Positions 24,264 through 31,855 of a stretch of 52,720 nt of DNA are shown here, piece by piece. Each line of letters opens with the position of its first letter. Positions within the stretch are counted from its first letter, which is position 1. The position numbers and the translations under genes are program-made. Origin of the DNA: Lachnospiraceae bacterium UBA3820 (lineage in GTDB: Bacteria; Bacillota; Clostridia; Lachnospirales; Lachnospiraceae); contig DFDU01000021.1 in assembly GCA_002369325.1 (NCBI GenBank), positions 508 to 53,227 of the forward strand, given 5' to 3'. The notes under the pieces were generated by a model. That model saw only the letters and a program-made list of their open reading frames with translations, ran no database searches and was not told the DNA's origin.

Positions 24264-24509
24264 ATGGCACTTACCAAATCGGATTTTGAAAACTTTAAGG
24301 GTAAAAAGGTGATTTTTCATGAGGTTAGTGTGTTTCCGGACATTAAAGTAAAGTACACGGATCGTTTTCCTGATTTTAAAGTGCGCATAACCGGTGTCAA
24401 GAGCGGCTCTGAAGCACAGATTATCAAGGTTAAGACTGTAGACGAGTTCCCTGATATAAAGCTTATGGAGGTTGAGAGATTCCAGGATTTTGAGATCTAT
24501 ATGGATTAA
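24264..24509 (+). CDS. 81-residue FPD-repeat protein, function unknown
   Basis: A small soluble protein built almost wholly from a short repeating beta-like unit: VFPDIKVKY, RFPDFKVRI, EFPDIKLME and RFQDFEIYM, at about residues 24-32, 34-42, 65-73 and 73-81. The repeated pattern is aromatic-P-D-hydrophobic-basic with alternating residues, as in a small beta-solenoid or knot-like fold. Proteins with similar FPD repeats are known from other bacteria, but I cannot name a function. The start at 24264 has a perfect AGGAGG 8-9 bases upstream. It stands alone after a terminator and before a small RNA. Confidence 0.7.
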   Translation: MALTKSDFENFKGKKVIFHEVSVFPDIKVKYTDRFPDFKVRITGVKSGSEAQIIKVKTVDEFPDIKLMEVERFQDFEIYMD

Positions 24510-24596
24510 AGACGTATATTATGGACACTAAGCATATATCGAAAAATATATGGGGTTCCGTGGATGATTATGTCATTTGGGATATTCGAATAATGT

Positions 24597-24623
24597 TTGA
24601 CATTATATATAATTTGATATAAA
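24597..24623 (+). promoter_or_regulatory. Promoter of orphan small RNA 3
   Basis: A consensus TTGACA (24597-24602) and TGATATAAA, whose -10 box is TATAAA (24618-24623), 15 bases apart and with an extended TGn. The spacing is short but the boxes are strong. Confidence 0.55.
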
Positions 24624-24629
24624 AATATA

Positions 24630-24704
24630 GTACTTGTTTGGAGGGTATTCGTATCCTCAGGAAAAACACCTTGGGCGTTGGTAGCACCCAAGGTGTAATT
24701 TTTT
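24630..24704 (+). ncRNA. Orphan small RNA 3 with UUCG tetraloop hairpin
   Basis: A promoter, two hairpins and a T-run with no gene between them point to a small RNA of about 75 nt. Hairpin 1 is GAGGGTA-TTCG-TATCCTC (24641-24658), a 7-bp stem with a UUCG tetraloop. Hairpin 2 is ACACCTTGGG (24666-24675) / CCCAAGGTGT (24687-24696) followed by AATTTTTT, a strong terminator. It lies between the FPD-repeat gene and the convergent immunity gene. Its layout is like RNAs 1 and 2, but the TTGRRGAMC linker is absent, so I keep it separate. Confidence 0.55.
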
Positions 24705-24737
24705 AACAATATTTTTTATTCGTCTTTTGTTATTGAG

Positions 24738-25058
24738 TTAGTGTGAGAGTGCTTCTTGGGCATACTTCAAATCTGTCATATTGCTCTCTTTGTATTCTTG
24801 GTTGCAAAGTGATTCGTTTCTTTTCCACATGGCATTATAGAGCTCGTGACTCTGCGTTTTATCAATAATCTCAGGGAAAACTTCTGCAAGTTCGTAATAT
24901 TCCTCTTCGGAACAGGTTTGAATGAAATTAATTGCGCCATTGATGTCATTAGATAGAATTTCGGTTTCTATATTCCAACATTCTGCGATAGCAAAGTCAT
25001 CATTTATATCCAAAGATTTTTTTCTTTGGATGGTTTCTTTTAATCTAGTAATATCCAT
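24738..25058 (-). CDS. Putative immunity protein for the EndoU-like toxin
   Basis: A small acidic helical protein of 106 residues without a recognised domain: it starts MDITRLKETIQRKKS and contains INFIQTCSEEEYYELAEVFPEI. It follows the toxin gene directly with no gap between stop and start (25059/25058), which is the usual place for an immunity gene of a polymorphic toxin. Acidic charge fits binding to the basic nuclease. The role is inferred from position only. Confidence 0.6.
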   Translation of the reverse strand: MDITRLKETIQRKKSLDINDDFAIAECWNIETEILSNDINGAINFIQTCSEEEYYELAEVFPEIIDKTQSHELYNAMWKRNESLCNQEYKESNMTDLKYAQEALSH

Positions 25059-25547
25059 TTATTTTTTCCTCCTTAATACGCTACTTTGATCCGAATCAGG
25101 GAATATTGTCGATATTTTGCCGTTAGTTCGTATAACACCGACGCGTACTCCCTTGTATACGCCCCATATTTTTGTGCCGTTAGAAACGTGACGATTCTTT
25201 TTTAACCCAGCAACGTGTTCTCCGGCGTGACGTATATCTTTAGATGTCCAGTTTGCCGGAAACCAAGCTTGATTAATGCCTGTTCGTTTTGCTTTTTGAT
25301 AATGGTCTGGTACATTTCCAACTCGTACTCCGTTCGGATATGTTTTTACTATGTTATATATTATACCATATTTATTCATTTCGTTTAAATTCGATTGTCC
25401 ATGGCCACCACTTTTTAAACGTAAATGAGAGTCTTTACCAGATGTTCGGACGTATGTGCCTTCGTTGGAGTGTATGACGGAATAATCGCTAGCGGAACGA
25501 CCGGAGCCTTTTGTATTTATGTATCGGCCACTTTTTGTAGTTCCCAT
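25059..25547 (-). CDS. Polymorphic-toxin-type nuclease, EndoU-like C-terminal domain
   Basis: A basic 162-residue protein. The N-terminal part (MGTTKSGRYINTKGSGRSAS, then KSGGHGQ and YNIVKTYPNGVRVGNVPDH) looks like a conserved carrier region. The C-terminal 60 residues (WTSKDIRHAGEHVAGLK, then YKGVRVGVIRTNGKISTIFPDSDQ) match the EndoU-like RNase group of bacterial toxins, with a histidine in HAGEHV and the final TIFPDS motif. No secretion domain or signal peptide is present. It lies between a DUF4417 gene (4 bases upstream) and a candidate immunity gene, all on the minus strand. It may be a plain toxin-antitoxin pair or an orphan toxin tip. Confidence 0.62.
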   Translation of the reverse strand: MGTTKSGRYINTKGSGRSASDYSVIHSNEGTYVRTSGKDSHLRLKSGGHGQSNLNEMNKYGIIYNIVKTYPNGVRVGNVPDHYQKAKRTGINQAWFPANWTSKDIRHAGEHVAGLKKNRHVSNGTKIWGVYKGVRVGVIRTNGKISTIFPDSDQSSVLRRKK

Positions 25548-25550
25548 ATT

Positions 25551-26228
25551 TTAATGCCCTCCTTTTTTTTGTGATGTCCAATCGTTGTATTGCACGAATT
25601 CTACATAACTTTTATATTCTTTAAAAATGGAATCCGGCATTCGTCCATATACAAGAACAACTCGCGGATCTAACTCTTGGAGCATGGCTTCTAAGCCTGC
25701 TTTAAAATAGTATTTATCTTGTGCTGATTTGATACAGCCATATGTACCAATAGACACAATGCTATGTTTTGGGGCACCTAGGAAAGCAACTTTTTCAGGA
25801 AGTTCACAGGTGGTGTAGGTTCTTTCGTCTCCCCAGCGTATATTGGGAATGACATACATTCCTTTTGATTGATAATATGCTCCGATAGCTCTGTTAAAGT
25901 ACACATTGGCGATTTGCAAACAGAGCGGCATATCTAAATATAACGAACTGTCCGGAGTGATAAAAGCACTAAATTTGGATAATTCCTTGTACATAGACTC
26001 TGGGTTATACACTAATTCAGCAAAGTGATAGTCGTGTTCATATTCACATATGGCTGTGTCAAATGTTTTTACATAATTACGCTTACTGAATGGTGTAAGG
26101 CTTTTGGGGATAACGATTTCATGCGGAGCTTTGATAGATGGAATCTCAAGAATACCATCGAATAATGATTTTTCCACAAGCTCAGGATGAAAACCATCGT
26201 CAATAATGTTGTATTTTTTCTTTGCCAT
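25551..26228 (-). CDS. DUF4417 protein (phage/mobile-element associated)
   Basis: A 225-residue protein of the DUF4417 family: it has a PDSSLYLDMPLCLQIANVYFNRA region, IPNIRWGDERTY, GAPKHSIVSIGTYGC and a final DPRVVLVYGRMPD block. Such proteins are found on phages and mobile elements; their activity is unknown. The start at 26228 is fixed by AAAGGAGGT 7 bases upstream, so the extra upstream codons are leader. Its leader carries a perfect inverted repeat at 26253-26295, and a divergent XRE regulator gene starts at 26450. Confidence 0.72.
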   Translation of the reverse strand: MAKKKYNIIDDGFHPELVEKSLFDGILEIPSIKAPHEIVIPKSLTPFSKRNYVKTFDTAICEYEHDYHFAELVYNPESMYKELSKFSAFITPDSSLYLDMPLCLQIANVYFNRAIGAYYQSKGMYVIPNIRWGDERTYTTCELPEKVAFLGAPKHSIVSIGTYGCIKSAQDKYYFKAGLEAMLQELDPRVVLVYGRMPDSIFKEYKSYVEFVQYNDWTSQKKGGH

Positions 26229-26252
26229 AGTTTTACCTCCTTTTTGCAAAGA

Positions 26253-26295
26253 TTTTTTACACCATAATTTTCGCACGTTTTTATGGTGTAAAAAA
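26253..26295. promoter_or_regulatory. Perfect inverted repeat, candidate operator
   Basis: TTTTTTACACCATAA (26253-26267) and TTATGGTGTAAAAAA (26281-26295) are an exact 15-bp inverted repeat with a 13-base spacer, in the leader of the DUF4417/toxin operon and facing the XRE regulator gene. T-runs are outside the stem on the wrong side for a terminator, so an operator or RNA hairpin control is more likely. Confidence 0.55.
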
Positions 26296-26396
26296 TTTCC
26301 CTCTTTAGGCAAGGTATTTTTACTTAATAGAATTATGGGATGGATAAATATAGCTTTCACAAAGGGTTTATGCATATTATACGAAGGAAAAATATA

Positions 26397-26424
26397 TTGA
26401 CCTATCGGTAAAATATGATATACT
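26397..26424 (+). promoter_or_regulatory. Promoter of the XRE regulator gene
   Basis: TTGACC (26397-26402) and TATACT (26419-26424) are 16 bases apart, 26 bases before the ATG at 26450. Confidence 0.6.
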
Positions 26425-26449
26425 TGTTGATATAGGAAGGAGAATCAAC

Positions 26450-27004
26450 ATGAATTATGAAGAGCATATTGGTGAAAATATAAAGAGTGTACGATTATCT
26501 CAGGGATTATCACAACAGGCAGTTGCTGATTTATGTGGTTTTTCCAATACGATTCTCAGTCAATATGAAAATGGTAAGAAGACACCAAACTTAGTTACGA
26601 CGGCGAAAATCGCAAAAGCTTTAAAAGTAAGTATTGAGCGATTGTATTATGGCGATGAGAATAATGCGTTTATTACATCGGAATCAGATGATGGAAAAAA
26701 AATTGTAAATTCTATTTATCTTTTGTGGTCCAAAGGGGTTATTACATATTATGAAAACTATATTTATGATAACATGCCTGTTTACGAGGGTAGATATGAT
26801 AAAAAAGTAGGGGTTTATTTGAGGGTTGTTGAGCATAGTAATCCAATTAGACGATTGATAAAACAACTGGATGATTTTGAGAAGAGGAAGGATACATATC
26901 AGAATCCGGACAGTTATTTAGAAATGCTGTTTGATTCTGTTGCTGCTGAAATAAATAAGGAAATAAAAGAAAAGAATACGAGAAGAAAAGGAACAACTCA
27001 TTAA
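26450..27004 (+). CDS. XRE-family transcriptional regulator
   Basis: A 184-residue DNA-binding protein. The N-terminal helix-turn-helix (about 8-62) is canonical: IGENIKSVRLSQGLSQQAVADL, then GFSNTILSQYENGKKTP and the closing LKVSIERLYYG. The C-terminal part has no recognised domain. It is divergent from the DUF4417-toxin-immunity operon, so it probably controls that operon and itself. A GGAAGGAG ribosome site precedes the ATG. Confidence 0.85.
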   Translation: MNYEEHIGENIKSVRLSQGLSQQAVADLCGFSNTILSQYENGKKTPNLVTTAKIAKALKVSIERLYYGDENNAFITSESDDGKKIVNSIYLLWSKGVITYYENYIYDNMPVYEGRYDKKVGVYLRVVEHSNPIRRLIKQLDDFEKRKDTYQNPDSYLEMLFDSVAAEINKEIKEKNTRRKGTTH

Positions 27005-27215
27005 GGAAGGTAAAATAAAGAAGGAAAAGAACCCTTCTTATATCTTTCGTGGTAAAGATAATATTCCTTTGTAATTAGATATAGGGGCATGACTAGTAGC
27101 AAAAAAATATGGAATAAGTAATTATTTTATGATAAGATAAAAACAGTTTTTATAGATTAATTTTAATGATATATTTTGAAGATTAAGCGACTTTTGAAAG
27201 GAGTTATAAAACTTC

Positions 27216-28916
27216 ATGGATAGAAGAATGAGCGAGCAGGAGCTTCTTAACAGCTTTGATGAAGCACTTACGGAAAAGCATATATTTGTTATGTATCAGC
27301 CAAAGATTAACCATGTGACCGGAAGAATGGTTGGTGCAGAGGCTCTTATGAGATGGAGAAATCCTGAATATGGCATGCAATATCCGTCAGAATTTATTCC
27401 TGTTCTTGAAAATAACAATCTTATTTACAGGGCTGATATTTTTGTCTTTGAACAGATATGCGCCATGTTAAGGAAGCGTTTGGATGAAAAGAAAAATATC
27501 GTACCGATTTCGTTTAATATGTCGCGTGTTGATATTTTTAATACCAATTATGTTGATGAGATAGAGAACATAAGAAAGAAATATCGTATACCTGTTAAAT
27601 TTCTCCGTGTGGAGATTACCGAATCTTCTGCGGTTGGAGGCATAGAGCTTATATCAAATGTGCTTGATAAGCTGCATGAGCTTGGATACATAGTGGAAAT
27701 GGACGATTTCGGAAGCGGTTATTCTTCTTTAAATGTGCTTAAGGATCTTCCTGTTGATATTATTAAACTTGATATGCGCTTTTTGAGCGGTGATATCGGT
27801 GGCAGAGGCGGAACCATCATAAGCTCTGTTGTGCAGATGTCAAAATGGCTCAATACTCCGGTTATTGCCGAAGGTGTCGAGACTATTGAACAGGCGGATT
27901 ATATGAAGAGTATAGGATGTAAATATATTCAGGGATATCTGTATTCGAAGCCTGTTACAGAGGAAGAGTTTTTTGATAAGCTTGATTCGACAGGACATGA
28001 GACGGTCGTTCCGGCAATGGATCTTATAAGCACTATGGATGCGGGAAAATTTTGGAATCCGGAGTCTTTGGAAACGCTTATTTTCAATAATTATGTAGGC
28101 GGTGCGGCTATATTTGTATATCATAAGGATGGACGTGCCGAGATTTTAAGAGTAAATGAAAAATATATCAAGGAAGTCGGTATGAATCAGACCGAATTAG
28201 AGATTTTAAGGTCGGATACCTGGGCTTGCTTTGATGAAAAAAATAAAGAGATTTTTGTTAAAACTCTGGAAAAGGCAATCGCTTCAAGGGATGAAGAGAC
28301 TTGTGAGACATGGAGGCATCTTTACAGTGATTGCTGCGGCGAAGATGAAATATGTGTCAGAAGCTTTGTGCGTATGATAGGAAATGCGGAAGACCAATAT
28401 ATCTTCTATGCGATGGTACAAAATATTACCAATGAAAAGAAGCTCTATGATGAGCTTTACAACAGTGAAAGAAGATTCAGATTTGCAAGTGAGCAGATAA
28501 ATGTCTATGCCTGGGAAGTAGATCTTGCAACCAGGGTAATGAAGCCGTGCTTTAGATGTATGAGAGATCTTAATCTTCCTCCGATCGTTAGGGATTATCC
28601 GGAGCCTGCTATAGAATCAGGTATTTTTCCTCCGGATTATGCGGATATGTACAGAGATTGGATGAGACAGCTTGAAGAGGGTGTCGGCACTATCGAGGGC
28701 ATTATTCCTCTTACTGCGGGACGCATTCCTTTTCATGTAAGATATACGACCGAGTTTGATGAAAACGGAAAGCCGCTCAAGGCTTACGGTTCGGCTGCTC
28801 TTGTTGTTGACGGCGAAGCTGAGGCAAAGGTAGAGGACAATACTCAGAATGAGGAAAAAGCTGAAGCAGAGAACGAAGCTTCGGATGAAAGTAAAGAAGA
28901 AACCAAGCAGGATTAA
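27216..28916 (+). CDS. Cyclic-di-GMP phosphodiesterase, EAL domain followed by PAS domains
   Basis: A 566-residue cytoplasmic protein. The EAL domain (about 8-250) keeps its catalytic signature: GAEALMRWR, the metal-binding EITES, MDDFGSGYSSLNVLKDLPVD and EGVETIEQA, so it should be active. Two PAS-like regions follow (about 285-405 and 415-530), an order opposite to the common sensor-then-output plan. The C-terminus is an acidic, Glu/Lys-rich tail of about 30 residues. AAAGGAG precedes the ATG. It degrades cyclic di-GMP to pGpG, opposing the three cyclases to its right. Confidence 0.88.
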   Translation: MDRRMSEQELLNSFDEALTEKHIFVMYQPKINHVTGRMVGAEALMRWRNPEYGMQYPSEFIPVLENNNLIYRADIFVFEQICAMLRKRLDEKKNIVPISFNMSRVDIFNTNYVDEIENIRKKYRIPVKFLRVEITESSAVGGIELISNVLDKLHELGYIVEMDDFGSGYSSLNVLKDLPVDIIKLDMRFLSGDIGGRGGTIISSVVQMSKWLNTPVIAEGVETIEQADYMKSIGCKYIQGYLYSKPVTEEEFFDKLDSTGHETVVPAMDLISTMDAGKFWNPESLETLIFNNYVGGAAIFVYHKDGRAEILRVNEKYIKEVGMNQTELEILRSDTWACFDEKNKEIFVKTLEKAIASRDEETCETWRHLYSDCCGEDEICVRSFVRMIGNAEDQYIFYAMVQNITNEKKLYDELYNSERRFRFASEQINVYAWEVDLATRVMKPCFRCMRDLNLPPIVRDYPEPAIESGIFPPDYADMYRDWMRQLEEGVGTIEGIIPLTAGRIPFHVRYTTEFDENGKPLKAYGSAALVVDGEAEAKVEDNTQNEEKAEAENEASDESKEETKQD

Positions 28917-28920
28917 TGAT

Positions 28921-28960
28921 AAAAGAAGAATATATTGTAGATGATATATTCTTCTTTTTT
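28921..28960 (+). terminator. Intrinsic terminator after the EAL-PAS gene
   Basis: AAAAGAAGAATATAT (28921-28935) pairs perfectly with ATATATTCTTCTTTT (28944-28958), with further T after it. Confidence 0.8.
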
Positions 28961-28984
28961 AATAAACGGATAGGATAACGGATT

Positions 28985-30940
28985 ATGACAGGATTTTTAC
29001 CTACAACTAAAGAAGAAATGAAGTCTCAGGGTTTGGAACGGGTGGACTTTGTATATATTTCGGGTGATGCATACGTGGATCACCCTTCTTTTGCTGTTGC
29101 AATTATAACAAGAATTCTTCAGGCACACGGATATACCGTAGGAGTTATTGCACAGCCTGACTGGAAAAACGATGAGAGCATAGCGGTTTTTGGTGAGCCT
29201 CGTCTTGCATTTCTTGTGTCGGCGGGAAATATGGATTCCATGGTTAATCATTATACTGTTTCTAAGAAACGACGGGAGAAGGACAGCTATACACCCGGGG
29301 GAGTTATGGGTAAGCGTCCGGATTATGCAACCATAGTATATTCTAATCTTATCCGTCATACCTATAAAAAGACACCTATTTTAATCGGGGGTATAGAGGC
29401 CAGTCTCAGAAGGCTTGCACATTATGATTATTGGTCTGACAAGCTTAAGCGTTCCGTGCTTATGGACTCGGGTGCCGATATTCTTATGTATGGCATGGGT
29501 GAGCATGCGGTGATTGAATTGGCAGATGCTCTTGCCTCGGGGATTGATGTGTCCGACATAACATTCGTCAGGGGAACAGCCTATAAAACAAGTGATTTAA
29601 GTAACCTTGTTGACTATATAGAACTTCCTTCATATGAGGATATGAAAGAGGATAAGCTTCTTTATGCAAAGAGCTTTTATACGCAATACTGCAATACGGA
29701 TGCATTTTCGGGAAAATGTCTTGTTGAACCATATGCCAATAAGCAGTTCATAGTTCAAAATCCGCCTGCTCTTCCGCTTACCACGCAGGAGATGGATGAT
29801 GTATATGCCCTGCCTTATGTCAGAAAATATCATCCGTCTTACGAAGCTTTGGGTGGTGTGCCTGCGATAGAAGAAGTCAGGTTCAGCCTTATCAGCAACC
29901 GCGGTTGTTATGGCGGCTGCAGCTTTTGCGCGCTTACATTTCACCAGGGAAGGATTATGCAGACAAGAAGCCATGAGTCTTTGATTGAAGAGGCAAAGCT
30001 TATCACAAAAGAAAAGGATTTTAAAGGATATATACATGATGTCGGTGGACCGACGGCAAACTTTTATCATAAGGCCTGTAAAAAACAGGAAAAATACGGA
30101 GCCTGTCCAAACAGACAATGTCTCTTCCCGAAGCCGTGCGATAATCTGATAGTCGACCATAGCGATTATCTTGCTCTTTTAAGGAAACTACGTGCGCTTC
30201 CTAAGGTTAAGAAGGTATTTGTGCGTTCGGGCATACGATTTGATTATATAATGTATGATAAGGACGATACATTTTTTAAAGAATTGTGTGAGTACCATAT
30301 AAGCGGACAGCTTAAGGTCGCACCGGAGCATGTTGCGGATACAGTTTTATCAAAGATGGGCAAACCTCAAAATTCCGTTTACAAATCCTTTGCGGAAAAA
30401 TATAAGAAAATTAATGAGAAGCTTGGTAAAAAGCAATTTCTTGTACCCTATCTTATGTCTTCTCATCCGGGATCGGATCTTAAGGCTGCGGTTACACTAG
30501 CCGAGCACGTAAGAGATATTGGATATATGCCGGAGCAGGTTCAGGACTTTTATCCGACTCCGTCTACCATATCGACCGTTATGTATTACACAGGTGTTGA
30601 TCCACGGGATATGAAAAAGGTCTATGTACCGAAAAATCCTCATGAAAAAGCCATGCAGCGAGCGCTTATACAATACCGCAACCCCGATAATTATGATCTT
30701 GTAAAGGAAGCATTGTTAAAAGCAGGCAGGGGTGATCTTATCGGATTTGACAGAAAATGTCTGATTCCACCGCGTAAGATGGGAAATACGGGGCGCCCTT
30801 TCGATAAACAGAAGAAAAATGATATCGGAAAGTCTGCAAATTCTCAAAAGAAAAACAGCAACCTGCGTATGCAGGACAAGAAGAAAATATCAAATACATC
30901 GAAGAAGAAAAAGACAATCAGAAATGTTCATAAAAAATAA
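28985..30940 (+). CDS. YgiQ-family radical SAM protein
   Basis: A 651-residue protein with an N-terminal DUF3362/UPF0313-type region (starting GFLPTTKEEM and including YVDHPSFAVAII), a radical SAM core whose iron-sulfur motif reads CYGGCSFC (about 310-317), and a C-terminal part including VAPEHVADTVLSKMGKP and DFYPTPSTISTVMYYTG. A lysine-rich tail of about 50 residues follows. The reaction of YgiQ proteins is not established. It has a weak ribosome site before ATG 28985 and is followed after 17 bases by a YitT-type gene, probably in one transcript. Confidence 0.9.
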   Translation: MTGFLPTTKEEMKSQGLERVDFVYISGDAYVDHPSFAVAIITRILQAHGYTVGVIAQPDWKNDESIAVFGEPRLAFLVSAGNMDSMVNHYTVSKKRREKDSYTPGGVMGKRPDYATIVYSNLIRHTYKKTPILIGGIEASLRRLAHYDYWSDKLKRSVLMDSGADILMYGMGEHAVIELADALASGIDVSDITFVRGTAYKTSDLSNLVDYIELPSYEDMKEDKLLYAKSFYTQYCNTDAFSGKCLVEPYANKQFIVQNPPALPLTTQEMDDVYALPYVRKYHPSYEALGGVPAIEEVRFSLISNRGCYGGCSFCALTFHQGRIMQTRSHESLIEEAKLITKEKDFKGYIHDVGGPTANFYHKACKKQEKYGACPNRQCLFPKPCDNLIVDHSDYLALLRKLRALPKVKKVFVRSGIRFDYIMYDKDDTFFKELCEYHISGQLKVAPEHVADTVLSKMGKPQNSVYKSFAEKYKKINEKLGKKQFLVPYLMSSHPGSDLKAAVTLAEHVRDIGYMPEQVQDFYPTPSTISTVMYYTGVDPRDMKKVYVPKNPHEKAMQRALIQYRNPDNYDLVKEALLKAGRGDLIGFDRKCLIPPRKMGNTGRPFDKQKKNDIGKSANSQKKNSNLRMQDKKKISNTSKKKKTIRNVHKK

Positions 30941-30957
30941 AATGGGAGATTTTTGAA

Positions 30958-31839
30958 ATGTTAAAGAAAAAAGACTCGATTTTATCCTTATTAATGATAG
31001 TTTTCGGTGCAGTTATAGCGGCATTTGCCCTGGAAGAATTTTTGGCACCGAATAATATATTTGACGGTGGCGTGACAGGTATAAGCATGATTATCACGCA
31101 CATTTTAAATAATAAAGCAGGAGTGCCGGTCAAGCTCGGTATATTGGTTATTTTACTCAATCTGCCGTTTATAATATACGGTATCAGGAAAATAGGTAAG
31201 CAGTTCATAGTAAAATGCGTTATAGCGCTAATTATTTTTTCACTCATGACTGCTGTGTTTGAGCCTCTCCAAAATGTTACGGAGGATACCATACTTGCAG
31301 TTACTTTTGGCGGAGTATTTTTAGGAATAGGTGTAGGCCTTGTTCTTCGAGGCGGCGGTATACTTGACGGAACGGAAATAGTTGCGCTTGTTCTGAGTAA
31401 GAAGTTTTCTATTTCGGTCGGAACACTGATTTTATTATTTAATGTAATTATTTATTCGATAGCCGGTGCGGTATTCGGACTTGACAGGGGTATGTATTCG
31501 CTGCTTATGTATTTCATAACTTCAAAGGTTATCGACATAGTTGAAATGGGCTGGGACAATACCAAGTCGGTTATGATAATAACCTCCGACGGAAAAGAAC
31601 TGGCTCGAAAAATATATGACGGACTGGGGCGAACAGTAACCTTTCTTAAGGGAGAAGGTCTTGTCAGTAAGGACACGAAAGATATTCTTTATTGTGTCGT
31701 AACAAGAGCTGAGATACATGACTTAAAGCTTATAATCGGATCGGTCGAGGGAAGTACTTTTACAACCATATCCGATGTATCCGAAATTGTCGGAAATCAT
31801 ATGAAATCACGTAGTATAAAAGAAGAAAAGACTGAGTAG
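30958..31839 (+). CDS. YitT-family membrane protein (DUF161 + DUF2179)
   Basis: A 293-residue protein with about five membrane segments (DUF161 part, about 10-200) and a C-terminal cytoplasmic DUF2179 domain (about 205-290, with TVTFLKGEGLVSKDTKDILYC). The blocks FLAPNNIFDGGVTGISMI and RGGGILDGTEIVAL are diagnostic. Function unknown. GGGAG lies before its ATG. It ends at a terminator shared with the convergent cyclase gene. Confidence 0.88.
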   Translation: MLKKKDSILSLLMIVFGAVIAAFALEEFLAPNNIFDGGVTGISMIITHILNNKAGVPVKLGILVILLNLPFIIYGIRKIGKQFIVKCVIALIIFSLMTAVFEPLQNVTEDTILAVTFGGVFLGIGVGLVLRGGGILDGTEIVALVLSKKFSISVGTLILLFNVIIYSIAGAVFGLDRGMYSLLMYFITSKVIDIVEMGWDNTKSVMIITSDGKELARKIYDGLGRTVTFLKGEGLVSKDTKDILYCVVTRAEIHDLKLIIGSVEGSTFTTISDVSEIVGNHMKSRSIKEEKTE

Positions 31840-31855
31840 CTCAGTCTTTTCTTTT
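31825..31855. terminator. Bidirectional terminator between convergent genes
   Basis: GAAAAGACTGAG and CTCAGTCTTTTC (about 31825-31851) flank the TAG stop, with A-runs before and T-runs after. It serves both the YitT-type gene and the minus-strand cyclase. Confidence 0.8.

Noticed and set aside
24630..24704. Small RNA 3 as a third member of the RNA 1/RNA 2 family
   Set aside because: It has two hairpins and a similar promoter setting, but lacks the TTGRRGAMC linker and CAGAG start and has no Abi_2 gene nearby. Kept as a separate RNA.
24738..27004. Prophage
   Set aside because: Only DUF4417 and an XRE regulator have a phage flavour; there is no integrase, portal, capsid, tail or lysis gene and no clear attachment repeats.
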